Positions 23,876 through 50,084 of a DNA stretch of 64,000 bases are shown here, piece by piece (the first letter of the stretch is position 1; each line of letters opens with the position of its first letter). The position numbers were made by a program, and so were the translations under genes. The notes under the pieces were generated by a model that saw only the letters and a list, made by a program, of their open reading frames with translations, was not told the DNA's origin and searched no databases. Source of the DNA: Onthophagus taurus (taxonomy: Eukaryota; Arthropoda; Insecta; Coleoptera; Scarabaeidae); assembly GCF_036711975.1 (NCBI RefSeq), contig NC_091968.1, positions 7,378,001-7,442,000 on the forward strand. The letters run 5' to 3'.

Positions 23876-25152
23876 TACAGTGTGTCCATAAAGTAACGGA
23901 TATAGGCGATAAAATCATAATAAACGGTTTATGGAAAAATTGCTGAAACGGGTCTAAAGATTTAAATTTTTTTGGTGTAGATTTTAAATTTTTGGCGTCA
24001 TCGATATTTTTTTTAAATGGCAATCCCCATTTTTATTTCGGAATATGAAAGAGGATTTTTTCTGAATACAGTCAATATTAATATTGGTTAGATAAGAAAA
24101 TTTTCAAATTTGTATAATGATGAAAATAGCAGTAGCCATGAGTAACTATGGTAACCAATTCTAAACAATTCCCTGAGTGTCAAAAACTGATTTAGTAAAG
24201 CTTCTTGAAGTGTGGTGGCGCGCCATCTTGTTGGAATTGAGTTGTGTGAACATTATCGGGATGGAAGGAATGACATCGCTTTGAAAAAATTTAAACATCT
24301 CTTTCCACTTAAGGTTTCCTCAAATCTTTTGCGGATATTGGGTGTGCAACTTTCATGGCTAATTTGGATTTTGGGTAGCGCAATACCGACAACTTTGTCT
24401 ATTTGCTTGTCCACTCAATGTAAATGTCCCTTCGTCGAAAAAATTATGTTTTTGACAAAGTCTTCGTCATCGTTATAAAAACTACGATTCATTGCTCGTG
24501 AATCAGGTTTACTTTATAGGAATGATATTTTGAGGGTTTTAAAATTTTATGAACCGTTGATTTACTAATGTCGAAATTAGACCCAATACTCCTTACAGTA
24601 ACATGAGGGTTTTCTTGCCCAGCCAAAACCACGATTTGTTGAACTTCCCTTGCAACATATAGTAGGCCAGACTTCGAGAGATTGCCATGCTGTTTAAATT
24701 TAGTCACAGCTAGGCTCACCATATTTTGACTAATGAGTTGGTGATCAGGATATGTTGTATTAAAGAGGTCAACTACTTACTAAATCAGTTTTTGACACTT
24801 AGGAAATTGTTTAAAATAATTGGTTACCATAGTTAGTCATGGCTACTGCTATTTTCGTAGTTAAACTTTAAAGTAATTTTTCTCGAAAATTTTCTTATGC
24901 AAGCAATATTAATATTGACTGTATTAGATTCAGAAAAAAATCTTCTTTCATATTCCCTACTAAACATGGGGGATTGCCATTTGAAAAAATTCTGATGACG
25001 TCATAACTCGCTTAAAAATGGCGGAAGAAATTTAAAATCTGCACCAAACAATTGCAAAAAAATTAAATCTTTAGACCTATTTCAGGGATTTTTCCATAAA
25101 CCGTTTATAATGATTTTATCGCCTATATCCGTTACTTCACAGACACACTGTA
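23876..25152. mobile_element. mariner-like element nested in the previous one
   Basis: The left end CAGTGTGTCCATAAAGTAAC (23878) and right end GTTACTTCACAGACACACTG (to 25150) are flanked by TA. The inverted repeats are about 330 bp, interrupted by small indels. The interior carries an N-terminal transposase fragment. Confidence 0.82.
24489..24722 (-). pseudogene. mariner-like transposase N-terminal HTH fragment
   Basis: The 77-codon open segment contains 'VTKFKQHGNLSKSGLLYVAR' and 'TVRSIGSNFDISKSTVHKIL', ending 'KYHSYKVNLIHEQ'. This is the paired helix-turn-helix linker and second HTH of mariner-like transposases. The catalytic domain is deleted. Confidence 0.75.
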
Positions 25153-25689
25153 TGTAACCACGGGTTCAATTTTATACAGCCTGTTTACAAAGGTTATTTG
25201 GTTATTTCCTTAAAACTTTATTGTTATGTCATAAACCCTTAAATTTTACAACTGAATCTTAAAGCCTATTTCATTTAAAATTATTTTCACTCTTAGAAAT
25301 TTTTGTTTAGAGGCATCGTTTTCGGGTTATTCGCAAAAAGATACAATTTCGATTATGAAATGTTTTCATTAATCGTAGGTGTGTAATCGTGGCTTGTCTT
25401 AGAACCATACTGAAAATATTTAAGAAAATTTTTCAAATTTTTTTAACTTTAAAGGTCCATATCTTAAGCATTTATGGATTTCGACCAAAAATTTTTACAC
25501 GTCATCATTTTAACTCTAGTATTTGTGATTCAAATTATGCCACTATTTACAGAAACATCCTGTATACATAATTTTTAATATTCAAAAATTGAATTTTTTT
25601 ACTAAAGAAACTTAATGAGTTTTATGAAAATATCACAAGAAAATTTTCAAAACATAATTGAGAACTGAAATTAAAGTACAAAATAATTT

Positions 25690-27250
25690 TAATGATAGGT
25701 TTTTATATTCCTTTTTCAGATTTAGCGAAATCCTTGCGTTTGATGTTTACTGCAAAGACATTTTATGTCGGTTCCAATTTAATTTATTTCAGTCTCAACT
25801 CGCCTCGTTTTGTTATATCCAACGTTTTAGCAACAGATCGTTTTTGGCACTAAATCCGCATTCAACTAAATATGAAGATGGAAACGGCAACAATAGTTCT
25901 CTTGCGCATTTAATTGCATTTGGATATTTAATTTCGGTTTCGTCACAAAGCCATATCGCTCCTTTTATATCAAACAAAGGTTTATTAGACTCATCATTTC
26001 TGCGAGTTCTTCTTAATGCTGCATATTTGAAATGTCAGACAAATCTACCAACATTGGTTGCATCATCCAGATTTGAAAATGAATTGATTTTAAATCCGTC
26101 GATAAAATATTCAGATGATCGACAATAACATGTATGCGGTATCAGTCGCTTCGCATTTTTTGAGCAAATGAAAATTTTCAAAATTTTTGTTGTAAATTTG
26201 TGTCTGATATAATTCAACAAATGTAATGAAACCAAATATCTTGGCCTTTGCGTCGTCAAGAGTTTTATTTGTTGTTTGGAGTTGCTTATTTAAAACATTT
26301 CATGTTTCAAAGATATAGGCTAGGTAACTAACAAATGCCTTAGCATCGAACCTTACCAACCGTTAACAGATTTTTCATTGCAGGTTTGTCGCTTAAAAAT
26401 TCACTAAGGGTATCAAACGATTCCATAAATCTCTTCAAGCAAATTATAAGTCTCATATAGTCTTCATTTTGTTCTGCACAAAATAACTTGAAGAGATCTT
26501 CACGTTTAGTAACGATTTTATAACTGAATTTAATATTCCATTTTTTTTAAATGGAAATGCTTTTAGCTACCAACTTTGCTCTATTAATAACACAATGAAC
26601 AAAAAGCTTTTCTGGATTTCCATCAATTTTAGACAACCACTTTTCTTCCCCATCTAATGGGTTACAGTAGCATCAGTTGGCTACTTTGAAGTGGTTAAAC
26701 ATGCAGAGAAGAAGATCGCTACACACCTTCTATACTATAAAATAACGACCTTACAAAAACCTCCGTATCTGTCAAAAAAGTATGTTTTCATGCGGACATG
26801 CACTCGGCCAATGTTAGATTTAGGGGTAAATTATTCCCACCAATATTTTATACCATAAGTTTTAAAAGATGTTTTTCACACCAGTTATGCAAAGTAATAA
26901 ATGAACTTCCTCCTTGTTGTGCGTTAGCTGAGTGTGCGTCTTTAGCCATTTTCAGAAGCTGATTATTTGGGCAGCACTTTTTTTTTCTTTGGAGAACCCT
27001 TTCGAACACTTTTATTGGAGCTTCCGAAGAACTGTACTTGTAAGATTCGTGGAGCTTCTTTTGATCTGATCTTTTTTACCGCGTTAGTAATTAGCTTCTG
27101 TTTTTCACTTTTGTTCTATGGTGAGGTGGAAGATCAGTACATATTGAACCTCATCATAAGTTTGATCATCATAGTTATTTATTTTAGGTATTTGGTTGTT
27201 ACATTTGTAATTTTTTTTTATATACCTGGTGATCAATAAACCATCATTAT
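25690..27250 (-). pseudogene. hAT element C transposase, decayed
   Basis: The minus-strand translation around 25930-25830 reads 'CARELLLPFPSSYLVECGFS', the C-terminal dimerisation motif of Charlie/ZBED5-SCAND3-like hATs. Near 26620-26560 'KLFVHCVINRAKLVAKSIS' is the conserved HC.IHR block, and 26500-26400 gives 'NEDYMRLIICLKRFMESFDT' and 'LSEFLSDKPAM'. Stops occur every 20-60 codons. The N-terminal BED finger was not found with confidence. Confidence 0.8.
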
Positions 27251-27897
27251 TATCAAAGAAATTGTATATATAGTAGACTCCACGAACGCTGGCAGTAAAT
27301 CATCGTTTTCCGCTCTTACAAATGCCATACGTAGTTCACAAACCGCTAGAGAGTAATGTGTGTTAGAAAGAGATAGCATTAGTTTAATATGTCTGCTGTA
27401 CAATTCAAATGGCCACGTCGAAAAAGTACGTCTGTTCTTCTAAGGCTCGTTACTACCATCTTCTGGGTAAGCTATCTAAGGGATTATTACTACGGTTACG
27501 GCTATAATTGTTTATCTATAAGATAAATTTAACTAAATGATGGTAGTAATGGACCTTAGGGATGTAACTCTATAATTATAACCTCAAATCGAAACGTTTT
27601 GTCAGCGTTGTCATGAATCTGTTAGTGTTTTCACAAGCCGAAAATGTTTTAATAATATGTTTGACATATAACCTCCATTACTAACATAACTTACATTTAA
27701 ATGTATATGGTGAAATAATCTAAATCGTACGTCCATATCTTGATTCATACCATTTTTAAGCGATCTGTCACTGCCAGCTCTCGTGGTTTCTACTATACCA
27801 TATACAATATGGTATATACAATATATTGTTCTACCATTGGTATAGAAGCAGTTGTAAACACTAAAAATTTAAGGCACTCAACACGCGGTTTGTTTAC

Positions 27898-28159
27898 TAA
27901 AGGTGCATACACATCAAGCGAACTCCAAACAACGAACGTTTGTTGTTCGTTTGTTCAACATTTGGAAGTTTGTACACACTAAGCACACGAATAACAAATC
28001 CGGCCACACCAAAAACCGATTTTCTTTGATGTACCGCTCTCGGAGCGAACGTATGCGAAGGCGAACCAAACGTTTGATTCGCCTGTGTATTAACGAACAC
28101 ATTGGTGGAATTCGCTTTTGGTGTTCGGTGTTCGTTCGGTTGATGTGTATACACCTTTA
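27898..28159. mobile_element. Small MITE with AGGTG...TACACA ends (Harbinger-like?)
   Basis: The 256-bp element 27901-28156 begins AGGTGCATACACATCAAGCG and ends CGGTTGATGTGTATACACCT, with flanking TAA/TTA. It is GC-richer than its surroundings and contains CGAAC/GTTCG words in both orientations, which create spurious overlapping open frames. It resembles the 60023-60735 element in its ends. Confidence 0.6.
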
Positions 28160-28664
28160 CAACCTTTGTCGAAACCAGTTGAAGCAATAAATGTGCACAG
28201 ATCGGACCAGCGGCCGATTATCGCCGAACATTCCCGAATATTATTACCCCTAGAATAAAGCTAAGGCTACACTAAAATAAACAAACCTATTTGCGAATCA
28301 ATAAATGATTCGTTTTTCTTCATTTTTATTTATTTATATGTTTTTTCCCGATTTAGCGATGAGTAATGAAATTTGATAACTATAGCCTCAAGGGTACGAT
28401 GCACAACAATGAGATCTTTTATGAAGAAAAGAAAAAAATAGCATTTAGTAACACTTTTTATTAAACTGTCTAATAAAAATGTGGTTAATTATTAAACCCT
28501 TAACAATCGAATTGCCCCCCTGTGGGGCGTGGACCCCACGTTGGGAAACACTGCTCTAGAGTGTTTAGTACACAAATTTATTAAAAAAATTTAATGATCA
28601 AAGCTAAATTTGATGAGGAGAGGAATAACTAATGTTATATTGGTTGCATAAATTCTGGTTATCT

Positions 28665-28890
28665 AATTTAGCCGTATTGAGAGTTCTAGTGGTGGCGTTA
28701 GTTAGAGTCTTAGTTGTTAATCAGCGTTAGGTTGTTGTATATTTTTCTTGAACTAAAAGTAGAACCAACACTAGAACTAGAATCATTCAGGTTTAGCCGT
28801 ACCTCTTAAGACGGCTAAACCCGAGTATTTCTAGGTCTAATGTTAGTTATAGTGATAGTGTTAAGTAGAATTGGTTAGCACTAGATAACA
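28665..28890. repeat. CTAG-rich hairpin repeat, cluster 4
   Basis: One core (TTTAGCCGTACCTCTTAAGA...GGCTAAACCCG) has flanking CTAGAACTAGAATCATTC and the TTGTTGTATATTTTT spacer. Confidence 0.8.
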
Positions 28891-28894
28891 TCGT

Positions 28895-29300
28895 CGGCAT
28901 ACAAGAAAGTAATATATCTCAAAAATTGATATTTTGTAGGAGAACGGTTTGAAAGTTTATTGCTCACGTGTATGTAAAAAAAAACCAAAATGTATGCGAA
29001 TTTTTCCAAGTATCTTTGTTTGTAACGATTTCATAATAATATAAGGGGCTACGAAAAAAATTATTATCTAGACAGAGTTTATAAAGCTGCCCTTAATATT
29101 GAACCCTTATTTGAATTGTGAGACTGTTCTGTGTATTCGATGTATTTGGATTTTAATCATTAAAGAGACTGTTCTTGTAAAATGTGGTTGAAGTTAAAAG
29201 ACAAAATTATAGCATAAATCAAATAAAAACTATTATCTTCTTAAATTACAAATTTTTGAAATAATTAAAGTAATACTGCGGAATAACAGATTTGTTCTGA
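28895..29300. other. Gene-free AT-rich stretch
   Basis: No coding sequence or element ends could be recognised. Confidence 0.4.
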
Positions 29301-29304
29301 GAAA

Positions 29305-29986
29305 ACAAACTTAATATACTTTTTTTGTTTTTTCACTTAATCCAGGTTTGGTGTTATACAATCTCTTCAATTCTACAACAGTGTCACTAACGGTATTTTC
29401 TGATCTTCTGTTACTTGAGTTTCTTGGTTGCTTTAAATGAATGATATGAAATTGCTCTTTACCATAAGACGTTTTGTAGAATAGTTTATCTGGTTGTTCT
29501 TCTTCAGCGTTAATGATTTTAATGTTAGATACCTTAACTGACTCATTGTACTGATTTTAAAGCACGTTTTATTTGACACTCAATAACAGAGTGAACGCTA
29601 TCACCCTCGTTCTGCGTAAGCCCTTTTATTAAAAAATTGTGCGCTATGGAATTTATATGATCGTAAAGATACATTGCAAACAAAAACTGATTTTTCTGCT
29701 GACCAGAACACTTATCCGAATAAAATATCACTTCCAACTTCTTGGTATTAGCTCTATCTTTTAGAGATTCCAAATAATTCAAAACACATGTTCCGATTTC
29801 CTGGGTGACCCATTTTGAGAGGCCACAACCAGCAGGAGGACGCCTCTGTTTTAATGGACAACACATATCGTAAAAATACATGAACATTTCTGAAAACTCA
29901 CGATACAGATCGTCAACATCGGGGTCACTGGATGACAATACTGAGTTCCAGTCTATCATATTAATTTTAGATCTAAGTAAAGCCAA
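29305..29986 (-). pseudogene. Chimera of LINE endonuclease fragment and DUF7869-type mobile-element protein
   Basis: The 147-codon minus-strand frame 29986-29543 has two parts. The first, 'LLRSKINMIDWNSVLSSSDP' through 'GLSKWVTQ', looks like the endonuclease-to-RT linker of a non-LTR retrotransposon. The second, 'LEVIFYSDKCSGQQKNQFLF' and 'FLIKGLTQNEGDSVHSVIE', matches the insect protein family with the DUF7869 domain, seen in many repetitive insect genes. That family continues after the stop, in another frame, from about 29540 to 29305: 'KLFYKTSYGKEQFHIIHLKQ'. The DUF7869 N-terminus is absent. The join lies near 29790. Confidence 0.7.
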
Positions 29987-30034
29987 GCGAGGAACACCAA
30001 TCGCTTGGATAGCCGTGCGTAGAACACACTATAC

Positions 30035-30455
30035 CTAATTTGTTTTAATTGTTATTTAGTGCTACATTGTTGCATATTTTTATTGAAAAATAGTATTAGT
30101 TCTACATAGTAATAGTGCTAGTGTAAAACTAGAACTAACACTAGATCTAGAAGTAGAAAGCTGCGGGTTTAAACCCGAAACTTTCTAGTTCTAGGTCTAG
30201 TGTTAATTCTAGTCTTAATTCTTATTTAGTGCTTGATATATATTTTTATCGAACTAAAAGTAGAACTAACACTATTCCTAAAACTAGAGACATTTAGGTT
30301 TAGCCGTCTTATGAGACGAACGGCTAAACCAGAATGTTTATAGTTCTAGTGACAGTGTTAAGTAGTGTTGGTTAGCACTAGATATCACTATGTTGCATAT
30401 TTTTATTGAACTAATACTAAAACTAGAAAGTTTCGGATTTAGCAGTGCGTCTTCA
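30035..30455. repeat. CTAG-rich hairpin repeat, cluster 5
   Basis: Three half-units have CTAGAACTAACACTAGATC, TTAGCCGTCTTATGAGACG and ATTTTTATTGAACTAA spacers. Confidence 0.8.
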
Positions 30456-30639
30456 GACTTGAATTTTTCCCGCAAGAAAATTATAATTGATTTGGCAAAT
30501 TAAATGATAATCACACAACTTTTTAATAATTTATATTGTTATCTAATGTTGCTAAATAATGATTAGGTTAAAAAGAAAAGACGATTTTAGTCGATACTTT
30601 CAGGTTTTTATTTATTCTTCTTCAGTACTTCTTAAAACA

Positions 30640-31331
30640 AAAACGACGAAGAAAAAATTGGGTAATATACGGACTATCTTTTTTTTTTATTATCTAACAC
30701 AATGTGGCTAATATCAATGGTTTATTTTTAATTTTATAATAATTATTTTTTTAATTTTAAATCGGTATCACAATCATTTTTCGTTCGATTCTTCGCTTCG
30801 TTTCGGCTCTTGTTCTTCGATTGTCCCTCGAAAAAGAAAAAAAAACATTCCACTCCTTTCGCAACATTTCTTTTAAAGACGCTACTCTATTCTTTACATA
30901 TTATAATATATTCTTTAGATAAAAATCTAATTTTTGATAAAACTCTATAGGTTGTTTTCTGTGGAAATCTAGGTTCTTTTCTTTCTAAATAGAAAGGAGC
31001 ATGCATTTTTTTAAATTTATAATCTTCGAACACGACCGAAAAGAATGAAAAGAAAGACACTAATAGTAAAAAGAAAACCTTAGGGTTATTACACACTTTC
31101 GACCGGATCATGGGCGAGAAGTCGATAGTGCGTAGTACCCCTTAAAGAAGACACGAAGTAAACAAACGTTTTTTTTTCTTCTTGAATTTAATTTAAAACC
31201 TCACTCACAACTCTGTTATTATTATTTTTTTTTGTAATCTATCTCCCTCTTATTCCGCCACACAATCACGCATAATTCGAAGACACAACAAAAAACTTGT
31301 TAAAAAAAAATTAAATAAATACAAATAAAAC
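30640..31331 (-). other. Probable Fem-1 3' UTR
   Basis: The region downstream of the Fem-1 stop on the minus strand is AT-rich, with TTTATT (AATAAA on the minus strand) at about 30721, 31267 and 31315. It shows no coding sequence. Confidence 0.45.
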
Positions 31332-45736
<14,405 letters not shown>

Positions 45737-45739
45737 CTG

Positions 45740-46690
45740 TAATAAAGCAATAATAAACTTTAATTTATTTTCATAGAAATTAAATTGGTTTCAATGGAAA
45801 TGAAAACACACGTTTTGTCTATAAACGTTAGAGAAAAGGTATAAAATGGTTAAATCTAGAAAATGAAAATAAACAATTAAGATTTATTTCCAATAACATA
45901 GGAATAATAAATGATAAAATCAACGAACTTTAAAATGAAATATCTTAATAACATTTTAATAACACTTTCGAGAAGAACCGGTAAACAATTTAGGTTTTGA
46001 AGACCTTGACTGGTATTCAACAGGGTCGTTATTAGAAAGTTTTTTAGGTCCAGTTTTGTATGATAATCACGTATCAAAACTTAATTATTGAAACAACAAA
46101 AAATAAATAAAATAAATGGATAATAATTAATCAAATATCGTTTATTTTTTTTTATAAGCAGGATGTCTTTAGCGTTATTGAAATAAAAAAACTAGTAAAC
46201 AACTGACCTTATTTGATGATATATCAATTGAAAATGATAACCGACTTTCCTGACAAACCGTTTTATACAGTATTTCCACATTTTTTTTTGAATTAATGAG
46301 CTCTAAATCTAAATTTACTCGAAACAATAGCGGTTGTTGCATTTGCATTCGAATACAAAAGCAATTTTACCTACTTTTTATACCGAGTTCTAAAACGGTT
46401 ATAAAAAGTATAGTTTTTACGATATATAACAAAATTGGAAGAAAAAATAAATATTGTTAAAAAAAAATTATTTTTAAATAAACACACTCGAGTAATAATC
46501 AAAATGTTTATTTTTGAAAGTAATGCTTTTGCTTTTAAACGTAAAATTAGAACAATTTTGGTAGCCAACTGGTTTCATATCTGTAAATTAGTTTTATTTA
46601 ATCGTTATTCACTTCATAAGAGAGGCCATGAGCCAACCAGATGTTTGCACACTTTGTATAGTATACGGCGCGCCAGATCTTAAGGCAACT
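45740..46690. other. Upstream Fem-1 intron, no recognised feature
   Basis: AT-rich sequence searched on the minus strand for the missing first Fem-1 exon; none was recognised. Confidence 0.4.
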
Positions 46691-47982
46691 ATTTATATAA
46701 TAATAATGTCTTAATAGGGATGATGAAAGAAATTAATCTGGAAAACTAACACCTGTCCAAAAACATATGGAAAAATTTATTTTAGACATCCAAGATACTG
46801 AGGAGTTAACAATCCAAATATGTTTGGATTTTCTTTTTCTACCTGGAATTTCCAGATGGAATAAAGATATCTCGAAGATATCATTTCCAGATAATACCGG
46901 GTTTTCTAAAGTTTTGCAATGATATCCAAGAATATCCAATTTTGTCCAGAGACATTAAGAGGATTTCCAGAATGATAAAAGTTTTTAGAGGTATCCCAAG
47001 ACTTTTCGAAGCTCCTCTAAAAATTTTCAAGAATATACCGGGTTTTCTAAGGTTTGACAATTTCGTTGTTAGACATCGAAACAATTTTCTAAGGATATAG
47101 AGAATTTTCAAAGTTGTCAAAGTATTCTCAGATGATTTCTGCAGCTTTTATAAGGATTTCCTACGACATTAAAAATTTCTAAAGATTACCTAAGAGTTCC
47201 AGAAAATTTCCAGAATGATAAAAGTTTTTAGAGGTATCCCAAGACTTTTCAGAGCTTCTCTAAAAATTTTCAAGAATACGCGGTTTCTTCTAAGATTTGG
47301 CAATGATATCTAAGAATATCCAATTTTGTTCTAAGACATCCAGACGATTTTGTAAGCTTTTAGAAGATTTTCAAAGTTGTCAAAGGATTCTCAGACGATA
47401 TCCGCAGCTTTTATAAGGATTTGTAACGACATCAAACATTTCTAAAGATTACCAGAGGATTTCCAAAATGATGAAAGTTTTTAGAAGTTTCCCAAGTCTT
47501 TTCAGAACTCCTCTAAAAATTTTCAAGAATATACTGGGTTTTCTATAGTTTGGCAATGGTAGCCAAGAATATCCAATTTTGTCCAGAGAAATCAAGACGA
47601 TTTTCTAAGCTTTTGGAGGATTTTCAAAGTTGTTCAAAGTTCCCCAAGGATTCTCAGACGATTTTTGCAGCTTTTATAAGGATTTCCAAGAACATCAAAA
47701 ATTTCACAAAGATTACCTGAGTGTTCCAGAGGATTTCCAAAATGATAAAAGTTTTTTTGTAATTCGCGACGGTAATGAAAGCACTAACAGTACTCAAACG
47801 GGTGCTGTAATGAGAGCTTAGTAACATTTTATGGAGCCAGTTCAAGTTGGTGACATTGCGTCATTAATTTTTCTAGTTGTCAATGTGACAATTTTTGTCT
47901 ATGGATGTTTAAACACGCTCTTAGCATCGAATACAAGGTGAGGACATTGAACACTGAGCAATTTCTCTTATTTCGGGAGGTG

Positions 47983-48484
47983 TACAGGGTGTCCAAATTT
48001 CGATGGGTTTGCAGGGTATCTCAGTTATTATGAAAGATAGAAAGTTGCGGCTTTCGCGAACCTGAGCTACTTTTTTGTGAAACTTACAATGATGCAAACC
48101 AAATTTTCATAGCCCTCTTCGTTTTTGATATACATATATATGAGTTATAAAGAGTTAAGTATTTAGTATTTGAGTTGTGTTTATAACTCAAAAACCGTGA
48201 TGACTAGAAAAATTCTACGTGCACCATTGGATTCCACGTGAAAAAATCTATTAGAACCGGTTTTTACTTTTTTACTAAGTTTCCGGATAGCCGAGATACA
48301 GGAGGTGTCTGAAAATCGTAAATTTCAAACACTCCCTGTATATCAAAAATGAAAAGGGCTATGAAAATTTGGTTTGCGCCATTGTAAGTTTCACAAAAAA
48401 GTAGCTCAGGTTCGCGAAAGCCGCAACATTCTATCTTTCATAATAACTGAGATACCCTGCAAACCCATCGAAATTTGGACATGA
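47983..48484. mobile_element. Palindromic mariner-type MITE inside the tandem array
   Basis: The left end ACAGGGTGTCCAAATTTCGA is at 47984. The inverted right arm ends CATCGAAATTTGGACATGAA at about 48485, where the terminal CCCTGTA is lost. The arms are about 190 bp. The flanks 47750-47980 and 48490-48790 are unidentified, non-array sequence. Confidence 0.75.
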
Positions 48485-49377
48485 AACATTTTTTCAGGTG
48501 AATACATTTTGTGTTTTGACAGCTTCTAATTGTCAATTCAAATTTCTATTTTCAAGTATTACGGTGTTACCAACTGCTGCATACCTATTTCCCTACATTG
48601 TCAAAATTTATTTTATTTTTGTTTAAAAAAAAGGATAAAAACGCGAATTACAAAAAATAGCATAAAAAACACGTTTCGTAAGACTAAAGCACTCATTCAT
48701 TAAAAAACTCGTGGCTTCGCCACTCGTTTTTCAACTTGAATTCGTGCATTTCAAGCGTGTCTTTCGAAACTTGTTTTTTAATATACTATTAGAGGTTTCT
48801 CAAGACTTTTTACAGCTTCTCTAAAAATTTTCAAGAATATACCGGGTTTTCTAAGGTTTGGCAATGATATTCAAAAATATCGAATTTTGAGCTGAAACAT
48901 CAAGACGATTTTCTAAGCTTTTGGAGGAGTTTCAAAGTGCTCCAAGGATTCTCAGATAATTTCTGCAGCTTTTATAAGGATTTCCAACAACATCAAAAAT
49001 TTCATAAAGATTACCTGAGAGTTCCAGGGGATTTCCAGAATGATAAAAGTTTTTAGAGGTTTGGAAATGATAGCCAAGAATATCAAATTTCATCCTGTCC
49101 AAGGATTCTCAGACGGTTTTTGCAGCTTTTATAAGGATTTCTAACGACATCAAAAATGTCTAAAGATTACCTGAGAGTTCCAGAGGATTTTCAGAATGAT
49201 AAAAGTTTGTAGATGTTACCCAAGACTTTTTAGAACTCCTCTAAACATTTTCAAGAATTATACCGGCTTTTCTAAGGTTTGGCAATGATATCCAAGAATA
49301 TCCAATTTTGTCCAGAGACATCAAGACGATTTTCTAAGCTTTTAAAGGATTTCCAAAATTGGCCAAAGATTCTCAGA

Positions 49378-49548
49378 AGGTCAAGCGATTCTTGCTGACA
49401 ACGGGTTTTTACTCCTCTTCGGAATTCTGGACCGCGACCTCTCAGAGGAAGATTTTGATTTTGTCAGACATGGTAGTATCAGCTGTAATGAATTGTAGTG
49501 TATCGCTACCAACAAATTTGTAATTGCACGAATAAATTCTATTCTATT
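49378..49548 (+). mobile_element. Short 3' fragment of a LINE
   Basis: This non-array insert of about 170 bp ends AATAAATTCTATTCTATT, a tail typical of CR1/Kiri-like insect LINEs. The conceptual end 'DLSEEDFDFVRHGSISCN' fits a C-terminal remnant. It interrupts a monomer within GATTCTCAGA...GATTTCCGCAG. Confidence 0.5.
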
Positions 49549-50084
49549 GAGATGATTTCCGCAGCTTTTATAAGGATTTCCAAAGACATCAAAAAATTCT
49601 AAAGATTACCTGAGAATTCCAGAGGATTTCCAGAAGGATAAAAGTTTCCCAAAGCTTATCAGAGCTTCTTTAAAAATTTTCAAGAATATACTTAGCTTTC
49701 TAAGGTTTGGCAATGATATCCAAGAATACCTAATTTTGTCCAGAGACATCAAGTCGACTTTCTAAGCTTTTAGATCATTTTCAAAGTTGTCCAAGGATTT
49801 TCAGACGATTTCTGCAGCTTTTATAAGGATTTGTAATGACATCAAAAATGTCTAAAGATTACCTGAGAATTCCAGAGGATTTCCAGAATTATAAAAGTTT
49901 TTAGAGGTTTTCTCAAAACTTTTCAGAGCTCCTCTAAAAATTTTTATGAATATTTCTCAGGTTTGGCAAGAATATCCAATTTTGTCCTGAGACTTGCATA
50001 GACATTAAAAGATTCTCTGAAGATTTCTGTAGGTTTTCAATGATACAGAATTTCTAAAGATGTCTTTGGAAGTCCACCATAAGT

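Larger units (their letters stand above)
23643..25564. mobile_element. mariner-type element inside hAT-C
   Basis: The left end CAGGATGTTTCTGTAA (23645) and right end TTACAGAAACATCCTG (to 25562) are flanked by TA. Inverted similarity extends about 200 bp, including CATCATTTTxACTCTAG words also seen in the MITE at 38221-39382, so the two are relatives. No transposase of its own remains. Confidence 0.8.
23597..28561. mobile_element. Charlie/ZBED-like hAT element C, heavily invaded
   Basis: The ends at 23605 (CAGTGTTTCTCAACGTTTTT) and 28553 (CCCCACGTTGGGAAACACTG) are inverted and belong to the CAGTGxTTCTCAA class of Charlie-like hATs. C-rich/G-rich blocks (CCCCCCAC, GTGGGG) follow each end. The right flank CTCTAGAG is the classic hAT target consensus; the left flank ACATAGAG matches it only in its last five bases. 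The body is split by mariners (23645-25562) and a small MITE (27901-28156). Confidence 0.8.
46700..50080. repeat. Degenerate tandem array, ~255-bp monomer
   Basis: Successive copies of GCAGCTTTTATAAGGATTT lie at 47141, 47404, 47667, 48965, 49122, 49561 and 49814; intact neighbours are 253-263 bp apart. Other landmarks are ATAAAAGTTTTTAGAGGT, CAAGAATATACCGGGTTTTC and AAGACGATTTTCTAAGCTTT. Within a monomer the short words GGATTTCCA, AGGATTTTCA and AGGATTCTCAGA recur, so the monomer itself arose from a shorter AGGATTTC-type unit. About nine to eleven copies, several with deletions. Interrupted at 47750-48790 and 49378-49548. Confidence 0.85.

Noticed and set aside
25658..26128. 156-codon plus-strand frame
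   Set aside because: Antisense to the decayed hAT-C transposase, whose dimerisation motif is read on the minus strand.
27740..28190. Several overlapping open frames on both strands
   Set aside because: They arise from the GC-richer, self-complementary MITE at 27901-28156 and have no recognisable motifs.
28885..28912. Minus-strand 'FLYADDVI', suggestive of a reverse transcriptase active site
   Set aside because: The flanking translation shows no other RT blocks. Eight residues are not enough to support a LINE.
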